Shown here: positions 11,151-23,940 of the stretch, piece by piece
Position numbering within the stretch: position 1 is the first letter of the stretch
Layout: every line of letters begins with the position of its first letter
Assembly (NCBI GenBank): GCA_008729055.1
Contig: SDUX01000005.1
Location: forward strand, 1,124,875 to 1,188,874
From: Pyropia haitanensis
Taxonomy: Eukaryota > Rhodophyta > Bangiophyceae > Bangiales > Bangiaceae
DNA length: 64,000 bases
Direction of reading: 5' to 3'
Notes under the pieces: model-generated
What the model was told of the DNA's origin: nothing
The model's database searches: none
Seen by the model: only the letters and a program-made list of their open reading frames with translations
Position numbers and translations under genes: made by a program

Positions 11151-14100
11151 GGGGTGTGGCGTGCTCCAAGATTTCCGCCCCCCCTTCGGCGGCGGCGGCT
11201 CGGGCGGGCGACTGCCCACCCACCGGTGGCGGCGAGGCGATCTCGCAGCCGCCGCCGCCTGGCGGCTTTTCCTCGCCGCCACTGTTGCCGCCGGCCGACG
11301 ACGGCGATTGCTCGCCGCCCGCCGCGCAGCCTGTTAGGCGGCCGCACAGCAGGGCCGCGACACCCCCTGCGGCGACCGCCAAGTCCGCGGCAGGCACCCC
11401 GCCGACTGCGCCGCGGGCGTCTGCTGTCCTCGTTGCGCCGCAGCTGCGGCCGCGGTCGCAGCGCAGTCGCCGGGCGCGGGATCTTGCCGCTCGCCTGGCG
11501 GGCACCCCCGAATGTGTTTTCTGCAAGCGGAGGCGGGCGGTGGCGGCCGCGCGGCCGGCCGCGCGGCACCGCCGGCGCAGCTGGTGGACCCGCCGGCAGT
11601 GGCCGCCGCAAACGGCGGCGGGCGGCGCCGGCAGCTGCTCTGCCCGGGCTGAAGGGCCGCCCGCGGCAGCCATGGACGTGGCCTGGGCGACGCCAGTTTG
11701 CTTGGAAGGCCTGGGGGCGGGGCTGCACCGCTCTGCGCGCGGCGGCGGCGGCGGCGCCGCGGGCTCCCCCGGCGGCGGCGCGGATGGCAAGGCCGCCGCC
11801 ACCGCTGTGACCGAGCTGATGGACGTGGGCGAGGCGACGGCGTCGAACGGCATGGCGGACGTCGTCACGGCGGCTGTGTCGGAGGGCATGGTGGCGGCGC
11901 GTGGCGCGGCGGCGGCGGCAACGGCGGACGCGCTTGGCGGCAGCGCGGCGGTGACGGCGGCGACGGGCGACGACGGCGCGGCGGTGCTGGTGGCAGGCAC
12001 TGTGCCCTCCGTGGTGGGCGGCCCGGCTGCGGCGGGGAGGGGCGGTATGGGCGGTGGTGGCATCGGTGACAGGGTGCTGCTGGGCGGGGCGCGGCGATCC
12101 CGCGTAGTGGCCCGGCTCGCCACCGCCAGCTCTGCCCCCGCCGCGCCTCCCTGCACCGTCTCGCCTGGCGTCGCCGCGGTGGCCGACGCCGGCGGGACGG
12201 CGTCGGTGACCTAGTGTGGCCGCGCCGCGGCGGCGGTTGCAACGACGACGGGCGTGGCGTGGCTGCGGTGGCGGTCGGCGAGGAGCCGGCCGCGCGTGCC
12301 GGGGTGGTGGCCAAGGGTCACACATTGGACGAAGGGATAGCATCCCCCCCCGTCAGACTCGCCGCCATCCCCCGAATCGCCGCCGTCCCGCCTGCCGGCA
12401 TGGGGATTGCGGCCGGCGGCAACGCTGCGTCGGCCGCGGCCGTGACGAGCGGCGGCTATGGGACGACGGCCGCAGCCGACGGCGCTTGAGCCGTGGCGGA
12501 TGTGCCGGCGGCGGCGGCTTGGGGCGGCGAGGTAGGCGTCGTGGGCGGCAGCGGGGTGTTGCTGGGGCGGGGGGGCGCGATCCCCTGCAGTCGGCCCGGC
12601 CTGTGGGCGCTAGGACAGCCGCCGTCAACCGCCAAGGCTGCGGAGGGTCGGCCCGCCGCGGCGACGTGTCGACCGCGGCGGCGACGCTCGGCGGCGGCGG
12701 GACTGCCGTGGTGGCGGCGGGCGCAATTGCGGCTGGTGGCCGGCCGGCCCCAACTGGCGGGGATGCGGCGGCGAGCTGGGGCGGGATCGGCGGTGGCGTC
12801 GGCGGTGGGGGGGTGGCGCTTGGCACGGGGGTGCGATCCCCCGCTGCCGGCGCCGTCACGACCGTCGTGGCCGTTCGTGCTGCCGCCCACGGCACCAACA
12901 GGGCGGCAAGTGGCGGCCACGCGGCGGCGGGGGCGGCAATGGCGGGCGTGAGCGTGGCAGCTGCGGCGGGCAATGGCGCGGCGGCTACGCATGCCGGCTC
13001 GGTGGCGGGAGGTGGCGGTGGCATCCGCGGCGGCGGGAGTGGTGGAGGAGGGCTCGTGGACGGAGGTGGGCGATTCCCCTCCGTCGGCCCCGCCGACGCC
13101 GCCAAGGGCTGCGCCATCTCTCCGCACGCCTGCGGGGAGGCGACGGCCGCCACAGGCAGAGTGGCGCCGACGGCGGCGGCCGGCGGCGGCGCGGCTGGTG
13201 TGGCGGCCGACGACGAGCCGGCTGTAGCGTGTTGGCGGTCGGGCGGGGGTGTCGGGGGCGACAGCGGCGGTGTCGTGGGCGCGGTAGGGATGGTGCTGGG
13301 TGGCGGAGGGTGGTCCCCGCTAGTCACGACCCGCGCAGCCACCGGCGGCGCCACCGCTGCCGCCAGCGCCGCCGTCCGGGCGACGAGCGGTGGCGGTGTC
13401 ACGGTGGCGGTGGCGTCGACGGGTGGCAATGCTGTGCGGGGGCGACGGGCATCACGCCGGCCGCGATGGACCAGTTGGCGGCGACGGGACGCGGGCTGGG
13501 GGGTGCGGGTGGCGGTGCCAACTGCGGCGGGGGGGGTGGCGCGGCGGCGGGGAGCAATCTCCGTCCGCCGGCTCCCCCACGCCCGCCAGCGACGCGGCCG
13601 CCGCCTCCCACGCTGCCGCCCGGACGGCCGGGCTGGACGGCGCAACGACGGCGGCCGCGATGGTCGTGGCCGGCGGCGCGCCGTGTGCGACCGGCGGTGG
13701 CGACGCGGCCGCGGTGTGGGCGACGCCTGGCGGCGCGTCGGCGGTGGTTGTGCCCGCTGGCGCGCCGTTCGCGCTGGCCGGCTCGGCGACGGCGAGTGGG
13801 ATGGGCGTGGGCGGGAGTAGGGGTGCTTGAGGAGTGTGGCTGGGCGGGGGGCGGCGCTTTCCGTCCGTCGGCCACGCCGCCGCCGCCAAGAGCGCTGTCG
13901 GCACCCCCCTTGGCAGCAGGTGGGTGACGCGCGGTGGTGACATGGCGGCGATGGTGGAGCCGGCCGTCGGCGGCGCGACCGCGGTCGCGGCTGGCGGTGT
14001 GCCGGTCGCGACAGAGCCGCTGTCGGCAGGTGGCGTCGAGGGCGACGGTCCGAGTTCCGTGGGCGATCGGGGGGTTGTGCTTGGCGGTGGGGGCTGTCAC

Positions 14101-15250
14101 CCTCTCGCCACCCCTCCTACGGTCACCGCCGTCGCCGCCAATGCCCCCTACGACGCCGGCGAGGTCACGCGCGGCGCCGTCATGCGGGCCTGCGGCGCTG
14201 GCTGGGCGGCGGCGGCGGCCGGCACTCTGGGCGGCGGCCGGGCGGCGGCTGCCGGCACTGTGACGTGGGCCGCTGGCCGCATTGCGGCAGATGCGGGCGG
14301 GTCGCCGGATGAAGGCGGGGCGGTGCCCGTCGCGCCGGGTGACCGCGGCGGGTCGCCGGTGGTGGGCGGCGGCGGGATGGCCGCCGTGGATCAGTTTGCC
14401 GCGGCGGCGGCGGAGGCCCGCGTGTGCCGCGCCGCCCCCGTCGGGCGCGGCCCTGGCGGCGCCGGCGCCGGCGGGGCGGCGCCGGCGACGGCCGGCAGCG
14501 GCAAGATGGCATCAGACGACACGGGCGCGCCGCCGGGCGGCGCCCCGGCGAGGGCTACCCGGCTGGCGGGGGAGAGGGCGGCCGTGGCCTCGAGGCACGG
14601 CCGCACCTGCGTCGGCGCCCCTGGATGGGAGGGGGGGGGCGGCAGCGACAGGAAGGCTGAGCTCACGCCTGCCCCCGCCCCGGGGACGTACCCTGGGAAC
14701 CGCGACGCGGGCGGTGGGGCGGCGACCCGGCACAGCGGTGGCGAGGCTCGGGGGCACGGCCCCTGGGCCACGCCGCCGCCGGGAGCCGCTGGGTGTTGGG
14801 GGGGGTCGCGCCGAGGGAGGCGCGAGGCTACTCGCCGCTTTCCGCCTCGGGCGCCCCTGGCTCCCTCACCTGGGTTCGCGGGTGCGGCGGCCGATGCCGC
14901 CGCGCCACCGCCGGCAGCACCCTCGCCACAGCGGGGCACCGCCGGCGTCGCTGGTCGGCTCCCGCCGACCCGGGGGGGCCACACGCGCGCCCTGCCTGCC
15001 GTCCCGCCGGCTGTTGACACGGCGGTTGCCAGCGAGGCCTCCCCCATCGCCACCGTCGGGTAAGGGCAGGACGTGCGACGGTGCCTGCTGCCTAGTCCTG
15101 CGGTGGAGGCAGCGGCCGACGACGATGGCGGCCGCGGCGATGCCGTCGCCCCGGCGGCGGCCACCCCCGGCCGGCCAGTGACGCTCCCGCTGCCGGAGCG
15201 GGTGGCGTCCATAACCGGGTGGCCGCTGTTGGGCGTCGGGGCCACGCTCG
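11151..15250. repeat. GC-rich block holding a ~245-bp higher-order repeat
   Basis: Within this block a recognisable segment (GGCGGGG-type tract, then a GCGATCCCC or CTTTCCGTCCGTCGG-like core) recurs near 12073, 12330, 12560, 12815, 13060, 13297, 13545, 13850 and 14080, a spacing of mostly 230-257 bases. Units are very diverged and separated by GGC/GCG low-complexity text. No frame is conserved between units, so a satellite fits better than a gene. Confidence 0.5.
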
Positions 15251-18200
15251 TCACCGACGTTATCCGCAGGAGGCTGCTGGCGTTGGCAGTGGTGTTGCGC
15301 TCGCCACCGGCTCTGTCGTGGGGTGGCTGTTGGCTGATTCCGCGGGCGGCCTCTGTTTGACGAGGGGATGACGCTTGCCGCCGGTGGTTTTGGCGGGTGG
15401 TTGCTGGCGTTTGTACGGACGTGGCGTTTGCCGCTGGTGCTTGAGGCGGACAGCTTCCGGCGCAGTCAGATTGCGTCAACTGCGTGCGAGGGGGTGTTGT
15501 TCGCAGTCGGCGTTGGTGATTGTGGGGCAGTGGCGCTTGGCGTTGCTGATGGTGCCCGTGGGACGCTCGCAACCTGCATTGGCGGCGGACGGCTGCTGTC
15601 GTTGGCTGGGGCGTGGCACGTGGTGTTGTTGTCGGCGTCTAGCGGCTGCTGTTTTGCGGGTGGACGGCGCTTGCCGTGGGCGATTGCGACCGACGGTCGG
15701 TGGAGCTGACGGGGGTGTTGCTCTCGGCGTTGCTGTTGACGGCGGGCGGTTGCTCGCGTTGGCTGGGGGATAATGCCTAGCGTCGCTGTTGGCGTCCAGC
15801 GGGTTCCAGTGTTGACGGCGAGGGGGCACTTTCTCCGCGGGCACTGGCGGCGAGCTGTTCCTGGCACTCGCTGAGGGGTGACGCTTGCCGCCGGCTTGGC
15901 TGTCGTCCGGCTGTTGGCGTTTGCAGCGGCCGTCTGCTCGCGGTGGCGGCGAGGTGGCGATTGCCACCGGATTGGTCGTTGGGCGGGTTCTGGCGTTGCC
16001 AGCGGGCGGCCACTATTTGGCGGGTGGGCTGCGCTTGCCGCCGGCGTTGGCAGCAGGCCGCTGCTGGCATCGGCATGGGGGCAGCACTTCCCGCCAGCGG
16101 TGGCGGCACGCGGCTGCTGGCGCTGGCCGAGTGTGGCTCTTGGCGTCCCTGCTGGCGCCGCGTGCCTGCTTTTCGTCGATTTGGTAGCGCTCGCCGCTGA
16201 CGTTGCCGGCGGGCGGCTGCCGGCGCGTGCGCGGAGGTGTCTTTCTTCGCCGGCGTTGGTGGCGCGTGGCTGCTGACCGTCCTCATGGGGTAGCCGCTGC
16301 CGCCGGCACTCGCGGCGTGGGGCTGCTGGAGTCGGCAGGAGGGCGGGGATTGGCGTGGGCGTTGGCTGCGGGTGGCCGCGGTGTGGCGTCAGATTGGCCC
16401 TGGTTTGTGTCGGGCTCGCTCTCGCCACAGGCATTGGCGGAGCGTGGCTGCTGCTCAGCGGCAGGAAGGCGCTGTGTGGCGTTGAGTCGGTGCTCGCTGC
16501 CGGCTTTTGACGTCGTGTGGCCACTTTCTCGTCGGAGAGGTGCTGTTTGGCGTGGGGTTGGTGGTCGCCACGGACTTTGACGATCGGCAGGTGCTGGCGT
16601 CAGCAGGGGTGTTGCTTTTGCCGCCGGCTCTGGCGACGGGCGGTTGCTGGCATTGGCAGGGGGGGCGGCTCTTGCTGTCAGTTTTGGCAGCAGGCACCAG
16701 CTTGCGTTGGCGAGGAGGTGGTTGCTGGAGTCTGCGTGGGTGTCCGTCTGATGCTCTTTGGCGGAGTAGCGCTCGCCACGGGCTCTCGCCGGGCACGTGG
16801 AGGCGTTGTCAGCGGGGGCATGCTGCTTGGCGCTGGGGTCACGCTCGCCGCCTGCATTGGTGGCGAGCGCATTCTGGAGCTCGCAGGGTGGTTGCGCTCG
16901 GCGTCGCTGTTGGTGGCGGGCGGCTGCTCGCGTTGGCGGAAGGATGGCTCTTCTTGGCGGCGTTGCCGGCGGGCGGCGGCGGTGTGGCGCTTGCCGCCGA
17001 CTCGACAGTTTTGACGGCTGCTGGCGGTTGCAGCGGGTGGCCGCTGTTTTGGCAAGCGGGCGGCGCTTGCTATCGGCTCTTGCGACTGGAGGCTGCTGGA
17101 GTTGGATTGGGGGTGGCGCTTGGCGTGGCTATCGCCAAAGAGCGGCCGCTGCCGTTTGTGTGGAGCGTGCGCTCGACGCCGACGTTGGCGGCAGGCGGCT
17201 GATAGCGTTAGCCGGGGGGTTTACGCTCGCAGTCGGCGTTGTGTCGGCAGGCAGCTGCTGGCCTTCACAGCGTTCGGCCCCTGTGTTGCGCGGGGGTGGC
17301 GCTTGCCGCCGAAAAGTGGCTGCTCGCGTTGGTGGTGGTATGAAGCTTGCCGCCATCTGCTCTGTTGGGACTGCTGCTGGCGACTGGAGTGGGCGGCCAC
17401 TGTTTGGCAAGTGCGTAGCGCGTGCCGGCGGCTGTGGCGACCGGCGGCTGCCTGCGTGGGATTGGGGGTGACGCTTGTCGTCGCTGTTTGCAGCGGACGG
17501 CTGCTCTCAATTGCGTGAAGCTGGCGTTTGCTGCCGACGTCTGTTCCAGGAAGCTGCTACCATTGGTGGGATAGTGACGGTTGGCGCCGGCGTTGGCGGC
17601 GGGCAGCTCTTGGCGTTGTGAGCGGGCCGTCGCTGGTTGGCGGGTGGGCGCCGCCTGGGGCCGGCGGTGTTAGCGGGCGCCCTCTCGCGCAGGCGCGGTG
17701 GTGACTTTTGGCGCCGGCGTCGGCGACAGACAGCTGCTGGCGTTGGTGGGGCGGTCGCGCTCGGCTGCTGTATTGGCGGCTGGCGGTTGCTGGCGTTGAC
17801 AGGGCGTGGCGCTCGCTGCCGTCGTTGGGGGCGTCTTGCTTCTGGTTGTGACGGCGCGGTGGCGCTTGCCGCGAGCTTTGACGGCGCGCAACTGTTGGCG
17901 TGAGCCGCAGGTGGCCGCTGCTTTGCATGGGAGTGACGCTTGCCGCCCGTCTTGGCGTCGGCCGGCCGCCAGCTGCTGCTGGGGGGTTGCACTTGTCGTC
18001 GGTGATGATGCCAAGCGCCCGCTGGCGATGACGGGGCGGCGGCGCATGACCGCGATGTTTGCGTGCAGTGGCTGCTGTTGGACTGGTGGCGGGCGCTCGC
18101 CGCCAGCGTTGGTAGCATGTGGCTGCGAGCGTTGACCGGGCGGTGGCGCTTGTTGTCAACACTGGCATCGAGGACATTTTGGCGTTGGCGGTGGGGTGGC

Positions 18201-18750
18201 GCCTGTCGACGGGCTCGGCGGCTGGCGGCGGCTGGCGTGGGCGGATGAGTGGACATTGCAGCCGGTTTTGGCGGCGAGCCGCTGCTGGCGTTGGCGGTGG
18301 GTGGTTGGCAGCATAGGCGTGGGGGTGACGCTCGTCGCCAGCATTGGCTGCGAGCGGCTGCTGAGGTTCGCGACGGGCGGCTGTTGGGGTTGGCGGCGGG
18401 GTGTCGCCTGGCAACGAGGTTCGCCGTCGGGCGGCTGCTGGTGTTGTGAGCGCGCGGCCGCTGTTTGGTGTCGGAGTGACGCCTTCCGCCGGTGTGGCGG
18501 CGGGCAGCTGGTGGCGTTGGCTGTGGGCTTGCGGTTGACGTCGCTGTTTGTGACAACTGAGCGCTGGCGTTAACTTGGGGATGGCGCTTGGCATCGCAGT
18601 TGTCGGCAAGCGCTCGCTGCCGCTGGCGGAGAGGTGGCTCTGCGAGCCGGTTTGGGCGGCGGGTCGCAGCTGGTGTTGGACGAAGGTTGCAATTGACGTC
18701 GCCGTTGGCGGCGGTCGGCTCGTGACGTTCGCCGCACGCGCATCGCGCTC
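15251..18750. repeat. Degenerate GGCTGCTGGCGTTG minisatellite, second block
   Basis: Same word set as 9991-11150 (TGGCGCTTGCCGCC, GGCGGGCGGCTGCTGGCG), repeated dozens of times with irregular spacing. For example, starts of the 'GCGCTTGCC' word near 15371, 15424, 15531 and 15667 show variable 30-75 base steps. Frames change from unit to unit, so the long minus-strand open frames (up to about 480 codons at 17507-18952) are not credible genes. Confidence 0.7.
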
Positions 18751-20880
18751 GCCCCGCAAGGGGAGCACCGCTCCGCTGTGCGGGTCGCGGCGGCGGCGGC
18801 GGCGGCGGCCGGCGGCGGGGGCGGCCGCCCCTGTGTGTGGCCCCATCGCCGTCCGCGCTGTGCGTCGGCCCGGCGTCACTCGGGATCGCGGCCACGCCCG
18901 TGGGCCTCCCGGTACGCTGGCGTCTGCCGCTGGCGGCGGCAGCAGGTGCCACGGCGGCGGGGGGGGGGGGGGGGGGTCGGCTCCCCTAACGGCAGCGCGG
19001 CGGCTGCAACGGCGGTGACGGCGGCGGCGACGGCGGTGGCGGCGGCGGCGGCGGCGGCGGCGGCCGATGTGGACCTGTTGCAGCTGGTCGGCTCGTGCAT
19101 TGGGCGGGTCGTCGACTCGTTTGGGCGGTCTGGCGTCGGCGGGGAGCCCGCCAGGCTCTACACCCTCACCGCGCTGCTGCCGCGGGCGCCCGCCGGCTCA
19201 GCGGTGGTGGGCGACGGTGCCGGGACGGCGCCGCGGGCGGTCGCGGCGCTTACGTCGTGCGCCGGCGGCGGCGGCTGCGGCGCGTCACGGGAGCAGCTCA
19301 TCGCCGCCGCCCGCGTCGCTACTCCGGCGCGCGTTATGAAGCCTGAGGCGACGGCGGCGCGGGCGCGACGGCGGTGGCGGCGCACATGGCCCATGGTTCG
19401 ACAGTCCGCGTCGGCTGCCTCGTCGTTGTGGCGGGCCGCGGCGTCGCCGTCGCGGGCATGCGGCGGCCCGTCGTACGCGGCTGGCGGGCGCTGCTGCTCG
19501 GCGCGGCCGACGGGGGAGCCGGTGGCGTGCGGTGCCGCGCCGTCGCGACAGTGCTGTGGCGGGGCGGCCGCGGGGTTGGGGGGGGGGGGGGGGGTGGTGG
19601 GCACGCTCCCCGTCGCCGCCACGGGCGCCCCCGACGCCCGCACAGCCCGCGTCGCGGCCGCCGAACCGCTCTCTGCGGTCGCGCGGCGGCGGTGACGCGG
19701 CTGGGATGCCGCCGCCGAGGCGGGCGTAGCCGTACCGCGGCCCGCGGCCGACGGCGCCGACGCGGCGGGTGCGGCGGTCGTAGCGGGCGGCCGACGGCGC
19801 CGACGCGGCGGCGGTGGTCTCGGCCGCCACCCGCCGCCATCCTCGTGCGCCGCCGCGACGGCAACGGCGGGCGGCGCGCACCCGCCGCGGCCGCCGGTCG
19901 GGGACGGGAGGTGCGGGCGGCGGCGCACCGCCGGTGGGCGCGCTCGGCGGCGAGCCGCCGCTCGAGCCGCCCGCCGCCGCGCGCGTCGCGATGCTCTCGT
20001 CGGCCGCCGCGTGGGCGGCGGCGCCCGCGGTGGCGGCGGCGCGGGTCGGCGCCGCCGGGGAGGGGGAGGCGCCCGCGCTCGTTCTACGCCGCCGTCGCGG
20101 ACGTGTGGCAGCTGCGACGGGGGCAGGTGGACTTTGTCGCGCTGTATGTGTACCACGGGGGGGGGTGTGCCGCGGGGGGGGGGAAGTGTGGGGGGGGATC
20201 GTAAGAGGGCAGCCACGCATCGCGTCTTGTTTCCACGAGGCTGGAGTGATCATGGGCGACCCTGCGGCTGCTCGCTGGCACCTGCTGCTGCAGTCTTGAG
20301 GCACTGTCCTACCCACCCCCGCCCAGACCAAGGAATGCACGGTGTGGCGTACCAGACACGGCAACCGCCGCGGGAAGATATCTGTAGACAAGCATGGCAC
20401 CCGGAACGGCGCTGCCCCGTCCCCTGTCACCTCCCCGCCCGGGCGACGCCGCCGCTCTTACCCTCACCCCTACCCACCGAAAGCACGCGCCCCCCGGGGC
20501 CGCCGACGGCGCCAAAGAAGCGCCAGGATGGCTGAAGGCGGGCGTGAGGATACATAGACACTCGACAAGCCGGCCCGTCTTTGGATGCGGCGACCAACAG
20601 CTGGTGCATGCGCGACGGGCCTGGGTCCCTGCGCGCGGGGAGCGTAAGCAAAGCCAAGACAGACGTGGACGAAAAAGGGTGGCGCTGGACGCCGGCGGCA
20701 AGCAGTCCAACGGCACGGAGCGGCGGGAATTTAGGGCCCCAGCCACAGAAGTCACGAACGCACCCGCACGCCAGATAGGAGCAGGGTCCATGATGCTGTA
20801 GTAGTCGGCGACGTGAACAGGCTCTGGTGGCGTGCGAGCAAGGCAGGCCTTCTAAACACCCCGCTCTTCAAGTCACACTG
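18751..20880. other. GC-rich DNA with long G-runs and (GGC)n, no gene seen
   Basis: It contains (CGG)n near 18788-18812, an uninterrupted G-run near 18958-18977, (GGC)n near 19021-19062 and another long G-run near 19576-19593. These could form G-quadruplexes. From about 20200 the composition relaxes toward the transposon at 20.9 kb, but no coding region is supported. Confidence 0.55.
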
Positions 20881-20900
20881 CCGTGTGTTCGCGCCATAAC

Positions 20901-20947
20901 CCCCTGAGTCACGCACGAAAAATGTTCAGATTTGCACAGAAATGTTC
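20901..20947 (+). repeat. Left terminal inverted repeat of pogo-like transposon
   Basis: GAGTCACGCACGAAAA followed by ATGTTCAGATTTGCACA is matched in inverse orientation at 22735-22780. The arms agree over about 40 bases with a few mismatches. A TA target duplication, expected for this superfamily, is not obvious. Confidence 0.85.
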
Positions 20948-21017
20948 ACCCGTCCATTCGAGATCGAGTCAGCTGTCCCTCCTCGCCGCGCACTTGTCCC
21001 CCCCCCACGCCATCGAT

Positions 21018-22697
21018 ATGACGCCCATTGAGGCGACACCCCGCCTGCAGGCACTTGTTGCCTCGGGCAACACGCTCAAGGCGGCGGTGGCGACTGTCGC
21101 GGCCGATACTGGGCTGCAGGGCCCGGCACTGGCCTCCGCGTACCGCCGCCACCGGACGGATGCCGGCGCCGCGCATGGCAACGCCGTCTTGACGCGGGAG
21201 CAGGAGCAGGTGCTAGTGGGCGTTGCCCAAGCATTCAGCATCAACAACCTCCCCCTTTCCCGGCCCCAGCTGCAGGCGGTCGTGAGCAACCGGTTTGGGG
21301 CGGCCGTCTCAAGAGAGTGGGTAAACCGCTGGTTGGCCCGCCACCGCTCCCACCTGTCCTTGCGGGCCTGCAAAGCCCTCGCTGACAAGAGGACAGGGCC
21401 ACAGGTGCTCTTTGGGGTGCAGTGCTTCTGTTTGGAGCTGTGCGTCTTCCTGGACCGACACCCTTTCTCTGCGGACTGCGTGTTCGACTACGACTAGACC
21501 CGCATTGTGCAGCGCGGCGGCAACCTGGTCGCTAAGCGTATTGAGGCGCGCTCCAAGGAGCGCCCTAACGCTGTATCGACCCGGCGCAACAACCTCGCGT
21601 CCCTGCTGACGTTCATCTCCGCAGATGGGCGCGTTTTCTTCAGTGTGTACGTCTTGAAGGCGACGTTTGACGAGAGCCGCAGCGCGCACGTGTCTTTTAC
21701 TCTCCGGGAAGCCCCACGGGTGAGTAGGCGTGCGTGGCCGCGTTTCTACTGTTGGACAGACACAGGGTTTCTGGATGGAGAGACTTTTGGGCTGGTCATG
21801 GACCACTTTTGCGCTGAGTGGAGCGTGCGCAACCCCGGTCGCAGTGCCCTTCTCTTTGGTGACCAGTTGGGTGCCCACACGCAAGCTGACGTCATCGAGC
21901 GGTGCCTTACCAAGGCTGTGTACCTGTTCTTCTTGACACCCAACTCATCCTAGTTTAACCAGCCGTTGGACGCCTACCCCTTTGCCTCTTTCAAAGGCCA
22001 CACGACGCGGGTGAATGAACAAGGCGTTATGGATTGTGCTTTGACCTCGTCCAGCGCGCGAGACTCCCTACTGCTTGCAGCCTACAACGCGGAGGTGCTC
22101 TCATTCACGTCGGAGGCTATCGTCGGCTCTTTACGGGTTTGCGGGCTCTGGCCTTTCATCCCGGCGGTCATGCTGAAGCGAGCGAAGGCCAACCTGGGTA
22201 TGGCACCCGAGGGCGACTCTACGCGCGAAGTGGCTCAGAGCGCGGCGGCGGCGGTCATCGCGGAGGCCACCCAGCGCAACGTGGCGAGCCGCCGGGGGTC
22301 GGTGACCGGTCTGGTGTCGGTACAGCGCTCGGTACTCCACTCGGGCGCCGCTCTCGCAGCCCAGGCCCGCGCGCGATTGGCCGCCCGCCACCAAGCCGAG
22401 GAGGAGAAGAAGAAGCGTGCAGTGCAGCGCGGTCTCAAGAGGGCTGACAATGACAAGGCCGAGGAGCAGCGTCGCCACGAGCGGCAGAACAACACCTGCA
22501 GGGCCTGTTTAAAAAAAATACGGCGGGGGGGCAAGGGGTGGGTGGAGTGCAATTGCGGGGCCTATTGGGTGTGCCCGGCATGTGCTTCAGGCCCGGATGG
22601 CAGCGCAGGGCTCGTGGCGCACGCCGGGGATTGCATTCATGCGAGCTCGAGTGATGAGTACAATGTGAGCAGCGTGGAGGGGGAGGAGAGTGAGTGA
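21018..22697 (+). CDS. pogo/Tigger-like DDE transposase with two in-frame TAG codons
   Basis: One continuous frame of about 559 codons between matching terminal inverted repeats, so this is the element's own transposase. ATG at 21018 is the first start inside the repeats. The N-terminal third resembles CENP-B/Tigger DNA-binding helices (TREQEQVL, REWVNRWLARHR). The DDE_1 core follows: first acidic motif FDYD at the TAG of 21495-21497 (families read D-E-T here), second at LLFGDQLGAH, third in FNQPLD. A second TAG (21951-21953) lies in PNSS-TAG-FNQPLD. The C-terminus has a Lys/Arg-rich coiled stretch and a zinc-binding CRAC..CNCG..CPAC pattern. The frame ends in TGA. With TAG read as stop the enzyme is dead, but there are no frameshifts. 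Family assignment is firm; whether the TAGs are sense is unresolved. Confidence 0.85.
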
Positions 22698-22734
22698 CGT
22701 GCTATTCTTCTTATCTTCCCGTGCGATCTCGACT

Positions 22735-22780
22735 GCACATCTCCGTGCAAATATGAACATTTTCGTGCGTGACTCCCTGT
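22735..22780 (-). repeat. Right terminal inverted repeat of pogo-like transposon
   Basis: TGCAAATATGAACATTTTCG followed by TGCGTGACTC is the reverse complement of the repeat at 20901-20947, with about four differences. It closes an element of roughly 1.88 kb. Confidence 0.85.
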
Positions 22781-23940
22781 GATCCTGGGCACCGGCCGGT
22801 AACTGGCTATCCGGCCCGCGCTGTGAGTATCGGCGAGAATGTGGGCAAGAACGCAGTGTATCACACGGGGCCAGACACCGGCGACCCGACACCCCAACGC
22901 GGGGTGGCGAGTTCCAATGTCTAGTCTGCCGGGCCGAGGGCGCGCGGCACTCCGGTGCGCACCCGGGTACTCATGTTCCCATCCCCCGCACGCGACGGAA
23001 GGTCCGCCCCGCGCGGCGGCGAGCACCCCCCCCAGAACACGCCCAAGGACGCAGGGTCCGCCGCGCGCGGCGGCGAGTGCCCCCCTCCCGACACGCCCTC
23101 AGACGCAGGGTCTAACCCCCCTCTCCGCGTCGGCACCAGCCCACCTAATGAGGGCGGTTCCCGCGAATCGCCCCCTTCCACGCAGGCAAAACAATGCACA
23201 AACCGACCAATCACCGCCGGTCAAAACGCACAATCGAGTCGGTAGACCAGATACAATTTGCCAACCATCGACATGGCTCGACCAACCACAGTTGGTGTCC
23301 GAGCATATTCAGCCGATGTCTGACCAAACGCAAACGCGTGTCCCCCACAAACTTGGCAGGGCCCGGTCCAATACCCAATCATCGATCACTTGGCTGGGTC
23401 CGAGTCTCGCCCCGTCGCGCGGCACGAGGGTGCGGGGGGCAACGCACACCCCCCCTCAGCAGCGTATTCACACGCGCGGCCGAGGGGGGGGATCCTACGC
23501 TGGCGGTCGGCAGAGCACCCGGGCGGACGGTTGGCTGAGCCGTCCACGGACGGCGCCAACGAGGCGGCTGCGGCCGCCGGCGGTTTCGGCACCGCCTTCC
23601 CACTCCCCCCGCTACGCCCACTGGCTTCCCGCCAACGCACGAGCCCTCGACACCGTAGCCCGCCGCACAGATCGGTGCCGCTTGGCGGCGACGGACCGGC
23701 ACGGCGGGTCCGTGTGTGCGCGCTGGCCGTTTCTTCTCTGGCGGGGGGGCCCTCGGCGCGGCGGGCGGCCTGGGCGTCGGGCACCGGCGCCTTTATAGGC
23801 GGCCGCGCGGGCCACCTCTGAGCGCCAGGCGCTCGGTAGCGTCCGTCGGCTTGCCCCGCGCCCCTGTCCTCCCCGTCCTTTCTTTGGGCGCTTCCACGGG
23901 CGTCCCTTTGTCGACTTGTTGGTGGTTGTCCCCACTGCTT
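22781..23940. other. GC-rich intergenic DNA with short ~54-bp repeats
   Basis: Near 22997-23110 a unit containing GGGTCCGCC and GCGCGGCGGCGAG is repeated two to three times at about 54-base spacing. A GCCTTTATAGGC word at 23790 is TATA-like. Open frames on both strands are Arg/Pro/Gly-rich shadows. No gene is supported. Confidence 0.5.

Noticed and set aside
10721..12343. 540-codon minus-strand open frame, with others at 15466-16524 and 17507-18952
   Set aside because: Arises from degenerate repeats whose units are not frame-preserving; translations are Ala/Pro/Thr/Arg strings.
22997..23110. Short repeats with spacers, considered as a CRISPR array
   Set aside because: Only two to three imperfect GC-rich units, no uniform spacers, and the DNA is eukaryotic.
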